The notes beneath the pieces were generated by a model, which was not told the DNA's origin, ran no database searches, and saw only the letters and a list, made by a program, of their open reading frames with translations. A stretch of DNA of 64,000 bases from Brachionus rotundiformis (lineage: Eukaryota; Rotifera; Eurotatoria; Ploima; Brachionidae). The stretch lies in contig JAESIW010000157.1 in the NCBI GenBank assembly GCA_016802295.1, forward strand, positions 62,001 through 126,000, written 5' to 3'. The position numbers and the translations under genes were made by a program. Shown here piece by piece: positions 59,061 to 64,000 of this stretch (position 1 is the stretch's first letter; each line of letters starts with the position of its first letter).

Positions 59061-61752
59061 ATGGGAAATTGTTGTAATTTGTTAAAAAAATCTCGCTATC
59101 GGTGAGTCAAGAATTTTATAACCTTTTAAAAAAGCTTTATAAAATGACACTTTATGGTTCTAGATCTGACGAAAAGGCATCAGTAGATCAGGTTGGCTAC
59201 AAACGAACCTCTCTTTCTAGTCATGCCAACACAAATCCGATTGCTCTTCAAAGTGATTTATCTTTGAACAAAAAAAAAGCCCATCTTAATGCGGAAAATG
59301 ACGGGTCCGCTTATCCGGTGCATTCCAAGCATTCCGTTCAAACCAATCAGGCCTATGAGCACAAACTTGACGAAACTAATTTAAGTATACCACACATTGC
59401 TGATTTTTATCCCGAGGAAGAAAATTCTACTCTTCCAGCAGATAATCCTCGCACTAGTACACTTTTTTTGCCAAAAGCCAGTAAGTCATTTCACCCATTA
59501 CCATTTACTTTTCTTAAATATTTTGAATAGATAGCGAAAAAAGAAAGAAAATGAATGAAAGCACTTATTTTAATGTAAAATTTATTATTAATGGTCTAAT
59601 AAATAAGTTATTTTCCCATTTAGCAAAGAGACACTTCGGAAACAAATTTAAATGTGTCTAAAAAATATAACAGCTGTTCGACCATCTTCATAGACGATTC
59701 CACAGTGTCTCAGCCGAATTTAAAAGCTGAAATTCGCCTTGTTGCTTGTGCTATTCATTACCATATAAAAAGACGAACATCTAATCGAACCATGGATATT
59801 TTTGATGAAAAACTGTACCCACTTAGTGTAAGTTTTTTCTTAATTGCATTTGATTTGTAAAGACTCAAATTTATCAATAAATATTCTTAATTTTCAAAAA
59901 AAAGCTCTTTGATAAAATATTTACTTAAAAATAAATAAGAACAAGTAAACGATAGCTTGACCAAAAATACCAAATTTTATTTAAGTTTCAAGTTTGAGAA
60001 AAAGTTTATTAGTGAGGATAATAAAATGTTTTATATTTTAAGATCAAAACTAGTAGCAGTAGTAAATAGAACTGCGACTTGAAGTTGTATTCAAGCTCAA
60101 GTATAGCCCTAAAGGGCTTTAGCAGTCGCTTCAAGAAACGATAAATTTTCTTTCATCTAGACAAAACTTAATGATCATACTCAAAAATTATTTTTTTTAA
60201 AATTGGAAAATTCAATGCAGAGAAAGATTTCTATGTGTAACAAGAAATGTTTAACCATAGCAAGGTATTGTGCAAAATTCTGCATTCTAAAATTTTCGCA
60301 GAAATTTGCAGACATAAAAAATTAAGTGTAACATTGTATGCTTAATTTTAAAATGTGATTCTGCAGTAAATTTTCTTTATAAAAAATTTTCGAAAACCTA
60401 TTTTTGTTATATTTTTGAACATGATTATTTTAATTTGCTAATAAACTTCAATAAGCCGTTAGATCTTGCTAGATGTAAGACCTTACACTTTTCTGCGTTT
60501 AGAACTGTTGACTTTGAAGCTTCAAGTTCGACGAAAAAATTTTTTATGACAGCGATTACTTTAAATTTTTTATATATTTTTATATCGTCTGCATAGGCTT
60601 TGCAATCATTTTCAATTAGTTTAAGTATTTCATTGATATAAATAATGAACAGTAGTGGGCCCAAAACAGAGCCTTGAGGAACACCACTAAAAACTGATAG
60701 CCATGAGGAGCTCCTTAAAACAACTCTTTGTATACGTTCACACACAAAGTCACCAATCTCATCTAACTAATATTGTCTTATTGATCACTATATTGTTCAC
60801 CTCTGCGTTTGCGTCAGGCATATTTAATAGTATTAAATATTCTAAAATTTAGATAAAATTAATTGTTAGACTATAATTTGATTTGAACTTTAGAAATTAT
60901 CACGAATTAATTAACTAATTCAATTTAATTCTTATTTGAGCTTAAAAAGTGATCTTAAAATTTTTTTTTAATGTCTAATTTGATAAAGTTAACTTTTATG
61001 AACAAAATTAAAATAATTTTTTTTAAAAAAATTGGTTAACATTTACTGTAAAAATAATTTTTAAGAAAGACTCGTCTGTTTCAAAAGAATATGAAATAAC
61101 TGTACCAGACCAACGAGTTATATATAAATTTATGAAGAATTTATTTACAGCTGCTCAATTGACTGCAGAGTGTGCCATAGTTACATTGGTAATTTTCACC
61201 TGTTACAGATTAAGCAAAATATACAAAATTTTCTAGATCTATCTCGAAAGAGTGCTTACTTATGCAGAGATAGACCTTTGTCCATCAAATTGGAGACGCT
61301 TGCTTCTAGGGGCCATTCTGCTTGCTTCAAAAGTCTGGGACGACCAAGCTGTTTGGAATGTTGACTACTGCCAAATTCTCAAGGATGTAAATGTAGATAA
61401 CATGTAAATAATTAACAAAAAGTATAAATTTTATTTTAAATTAAATTCCCATTGAAAAAGGAACGAGCTAGAGAGACAATATTTGAATTTGCTTCAGTTT
61501 AACATCAATGTGCCGTCCAGTGTATATGCCAAATACTACTTCGACTTGAGGACACTAGCTGACGATAACAATCTTTCATTTCCGCATGAGAAATTGACCA
61601 AAGAAAAAGCTTTTAAACTGGAAGCGTTATCTTCAGTTTGTCAGGAAAAGTATAAAGACTTAATTGAGGCTCAAATCAAAAACTTGAGAAGAACTGCGAG
61701 TGCTGGAAATTTGCATTCACCATCAAGAAAAAGTCTTGTAATTTTGTCGTAG
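59061..61752 (+). CDS. CCNY: cyclin Y
   Basis: Six exons in phase: 59061-59101, 59164-59480, 59631-59827, 61066-61188, 61237-61403 and 61461-61752, giving 378 residues. The start MGNCCNLLKK has a Gly2 N-myristoylation site and neighbouring cysteines for palmitoylation, as in cyclin Y, which tethers CDK14/16 to the plasma membrane. Conserved blocks include SSCSTIF-like NSCSTIFIDDSTVSQPNLK, AAQLTAECAIVTL, LLGAILLASKVWDDQAVWN and LLQFNINVPSSVYAKYYFDL. The C-terminal RRTASAGNLHSPS matches the phospho-Ser region used for 14-3-3 binding. The third exon's acceptor (AAAGAG at 59625-59630) was chosen because it alone restores phase. The 1.2-kb intron 59828-61065 holds a LINE fragment. Confidence 0.95.
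60050..60745 (-). mobile_element. LINE reverse-transcriptase fragment in cyclin Y intron
   Basis: The minus-strand frame 60745-60425 carries reverse-transcriptase motifs: SGVPQGSVLGPLLFIIYIN, the catalytic YADD (CKAYADDIKIY) and AEKCKVLHLARSN. It is truncated at both ends and has lost the thumb region. The following sequence to about 60050 contains a 3' end (GGCTATACTTGAGC on the minus strand) similar to the relic at 15613. It resembles CR1/Jockey-like LINEs. Confidence 0.8.
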
Positions 61753-63423
61753 TTTAAATGGCATTTCTCCTCAAAATTAATGTTATTCGCTTGTTTTCAA
61801 TTTAATGTGCTTTTCTTTTGTTATATCAAAAATCGGAACTTAATTTTAAAAATTAACCAATTTATCTCAATTATTTTACTTTATTTTTTTATTGTTTTGT
61901 GTGTCTCAAATAGAAATTAACACAATGGTCATATGAATTTAATCATACGAACATTTGCTTATTAAGCTTTTTTTTTAAAGAAATTTATGAGTTTATAAAA
62001 TAAAATATTTTAAAGCTTTATTAAATTTTTATTTTTTTTAATTGTTCAATCATAAAATAAATAAATACAAACTAAACTGAATGTCAAATGGTGTATAAGT
62101 CGTCTATAGACATTTTATATTTTATTTTAAAATGATTGTTGTATATTTAATCTAACTGAATGACTAAATTATATTTTTTTGATTTTTTCATACAATAATT
62201 TTATTGAATAAAATTAAATTAATCATATAAAAAATAAATAAATATTAAGGCAAAATTATGAAAACAATAAATAAAACTCAATATGTAAAAGATTTATGAC
62301 ATACATACAGTCACTGTTTAGGCCAGAATCAGTTTAATTGATAATAATACTAATTAATTAGTTCCATTGAAATATATGTCTCAAAATGTCCTTATTATTA
62401 AAGCAAAAAATAATATTTTTTTTCTCCTTATTTTTTATCCATAAATACATTAAGGATAATAGAGTAAAAACAATGAATTATATCTGTTTATTTTTTATAA
62501 AATAATTATAAAGTAAAATTTTTCAAATAGAAGTATTAAATTTTAACATACAGTAAAAGCTCGATTATGTTCCGTCTAAATTATTAGTCATCTTTTATCC
62601 CAGAAGTTCTACAGAACCGATTTCCCTCTATCTATTTAATTGTACATTTAGTTTATCAATTAATTAATTTACCTTTTTTATTTCATGTTTTAATTACATT
62701 GAATTAAAATTGTAGAATATCTAAATAAATTGTGTTCAATCAAGTCAAATTAAACAAAATAGGGAATTTTCAAAATCTTGTGAGCTCTTGGCTAAAAAAA
62801 TTTCAAACCATCTAAAATTACCAGTTGTTTTTAATTATTTTTATGTTATTTTATTCATTTTGTATTCCAAAAAAATGTCATATCATAATTTAAAACTTAA
62901 AATTTCGTAATTGTACTTAAAACTTAGTCGAAAAAATTTATTATGTACCATTTTAATTATATCCACAAATTTTTCTTCAGAACGGATGGAGACCATCGAA
63001 CTTTGACTGTACTAGATTTTTATGCTTTAATTGACAATAGATGGATATTTGGCAAATTTTTGAAAATTGTTTGCAAACTAGCCAGCAGGCTTTGCTATAA
63101 AATCCGCTCAGTTTAAATAAATAATTTGTCTTTTTATGTAAATTGACGTCTAAATTTGCCATGAAAATTATTGAGCTTTACTTTAATTTGGCTAATTTTT
63201 TTAATATAAAAATAAACAAATGTTAGGTTAAATATTATGTCATTTTTTTTTCAAATTTAGTTTAAATTTACCAAATGTATTTGCTTGGCAAAATATTAGT
63301 GCAAAAACATTTTTAAGTCATACACAAATTAAACTTTGAATTCAAACTATAATTTTTTTTTCATACTTGTTTAAATATTATATAATTAATTTTTTTTTTG
63401 TCCGTAGAAAATTTTGAATTAAA
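61753..63423. other. intergenic, nothing seen
   Basis: 1.7 kb of AT-rich DNA between cyclin Y and ETFB on the same strand. A minus-strand open frame at 62977-63162 has no recognisable feature and I consider it chance. Confidence 0.5.
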
Positions 63424-64000
63424 ATGTCCTTAAGAATTTTAGTAGGCTGTAAACGTGCAATAGATTATGCCGTCAAGGTAAAATGATTTTTTAAAAAGAT
63501 AATCTTTTTGTCAAAATTTATCTAAATTAAGATCCAAGTTAAATCGGATCTATCGGGTGTGGTCACCGAAGGAGTTAAACACGCATTAAATCCATTTGAT
63601 GAAATTGCCATGGAAGAGGCAGTGAGACTTAAGGAAAAGAAATTGGCCAGTGAAGTAATTGCGGTTTCTTGCGGTCCAGCTCAATCACAAGATGTTTTGC
63701 GAACAGCCCTAGCGCTTGGTGCCGACAAAGCTGTTCATGTAGAAGTTCCAGCAAAAGAATATGAAACCCTGCAGCCTATTCACGTTTCCAAGATATTGGC
63801 TAAACTAGCAGAACAAGAAAAAGTTGATCTAATCATCCTAGGGAAGCAAGTAAAATAGTAAATGAAGATTCATAGATTTTTTATATCATTAAATAAATTT
63901 GAAGGCCATTGATGATGATTGCAACCAAACTGGACAGATGACGGCTGCTGTTTTGAATTGGCCCCAGGCTACTTTTGCATCCAAGCTTCAATTTAAACCT
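63424..64000 (+). CDS. ETFB: electron transfer flavoprotein subunit beta, 5' part
   Basis: Exons 63424-63477, 63532-63849 and 63905 to the window edge are all phase 0, with introns of 54 and 55 bp. The start MSLRILVGCKRAIDYAVK, then GVVTEGVKHALNPFDEIAME, EVIAVSCGPAQSQDVLRTAL, and DLIILGKQ joined to AIDDDCNQTGQMTAAVLNWP follow vertebrate ETFB almost residue for residue. ETF-beta pairs with ETF-alpha in the mitochondrial matrix, binds AMP and carries electrons from acyl-CoA dehydrogenases to ETF-ubiquinone oxidoreductase. The C-terminal third lies beyond base 64000. Confidence 0.97.

Noticed and set aside
62977..63162. 61-codon minus-strand ORF upstream of ETFB
   Set aside because: No domain, no splice partner, and it lies in likely ETFB promoter DNA.
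1..64000. tRNA or rRNA genes and CRISPR arrays
   Set aside because: I scanned by eye for B-box GGTTCGAANCC-like sequences, rRNA-like GC-rich blocks and regularly spaced short repeats and found none; this is not an exhaustive search.

Overview
This is an AT-rich (roughly 75% by eye) animal nuclear contig. It has multi-exon genes, many introns of only 40-70 bp, canonical GT/AG junctions, and transposon relics in introns and intergenic DNA. The gene set (an ASB SOCS-box protein, cyclin Y, CWC25, ETFB, a Fuseless-like pair, a Roco protein, secreted C-type lectins) points to a protostome invertebrate. A monogonont rotifer such as Brachionus is my best guess, from base composition, intron size and general appearance; nothing in the window proves it. 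I read exon structures by eye from reading frames, splice consensus and phase continuity.

Layout, left to right. 1-3870 (-): leucine-rich-repeat Roc-COR GTPase, C-terminus off the window. 5654-8985 (-): two tandem Fuseless-like multi-pass membrane proteins. 10049-25204 (+): a very large coiled-coil protein whose central ~2.8 kb is present twice (11965-14809 and 17192-20036), followed by a 340-base assembly gap and a third 297-bp partial copy; its long intron holds a decayed LINE. 26145-28326 and 37892-40683 (both -): two recently duplicated secreted C-type-lectin genes sharing ten exons, one ending in a mucin-like Ser/Thr repeat tail and the other in an active-looking trypsin domain. Between them is a transposon-rich stretch: a complete Ty3/gypsy element with apparently identical LTRs (30313-35742) inserted in frame-compatible fashion into a small ORF, a truncated piggyBac-like element, and hairpin/MITE-like repeats.

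41144-44759 (-): ankyrin-repeat SOCS-box protein (ubiquitin ligase substrate receptor). 46953-48038 (-) and 48140-50185 (+): a head-to-head pair 101 bp apart, a cysteine-less nucleoredoxin-like protein and an intronless protein with two cyclic-nucleotide-binding-like domains. 52395-52739 (-): another thioredoxin-like exon, also without the redox CxxC. 56068-57347 (+): splicing factor CWC25. 59061-61752 (+): cyclin Y, with a LINE fragment in its largest intron. 63424-64000 (+): ETFB, the beta subunit of electron transfer flavoprotein, running off the window.

The genes do not form an operon or an obvious pathway; it is an ordinary eukaryotic neighbourhood. The strongest candidates for something new are the lectin/protease module swap, the duplicated Trp-centred coiled-coil repeats, the cysteine-free nucleoredoxin genes around the CNB gene, and the young gypsy element that already carries two reading-frame breaks.
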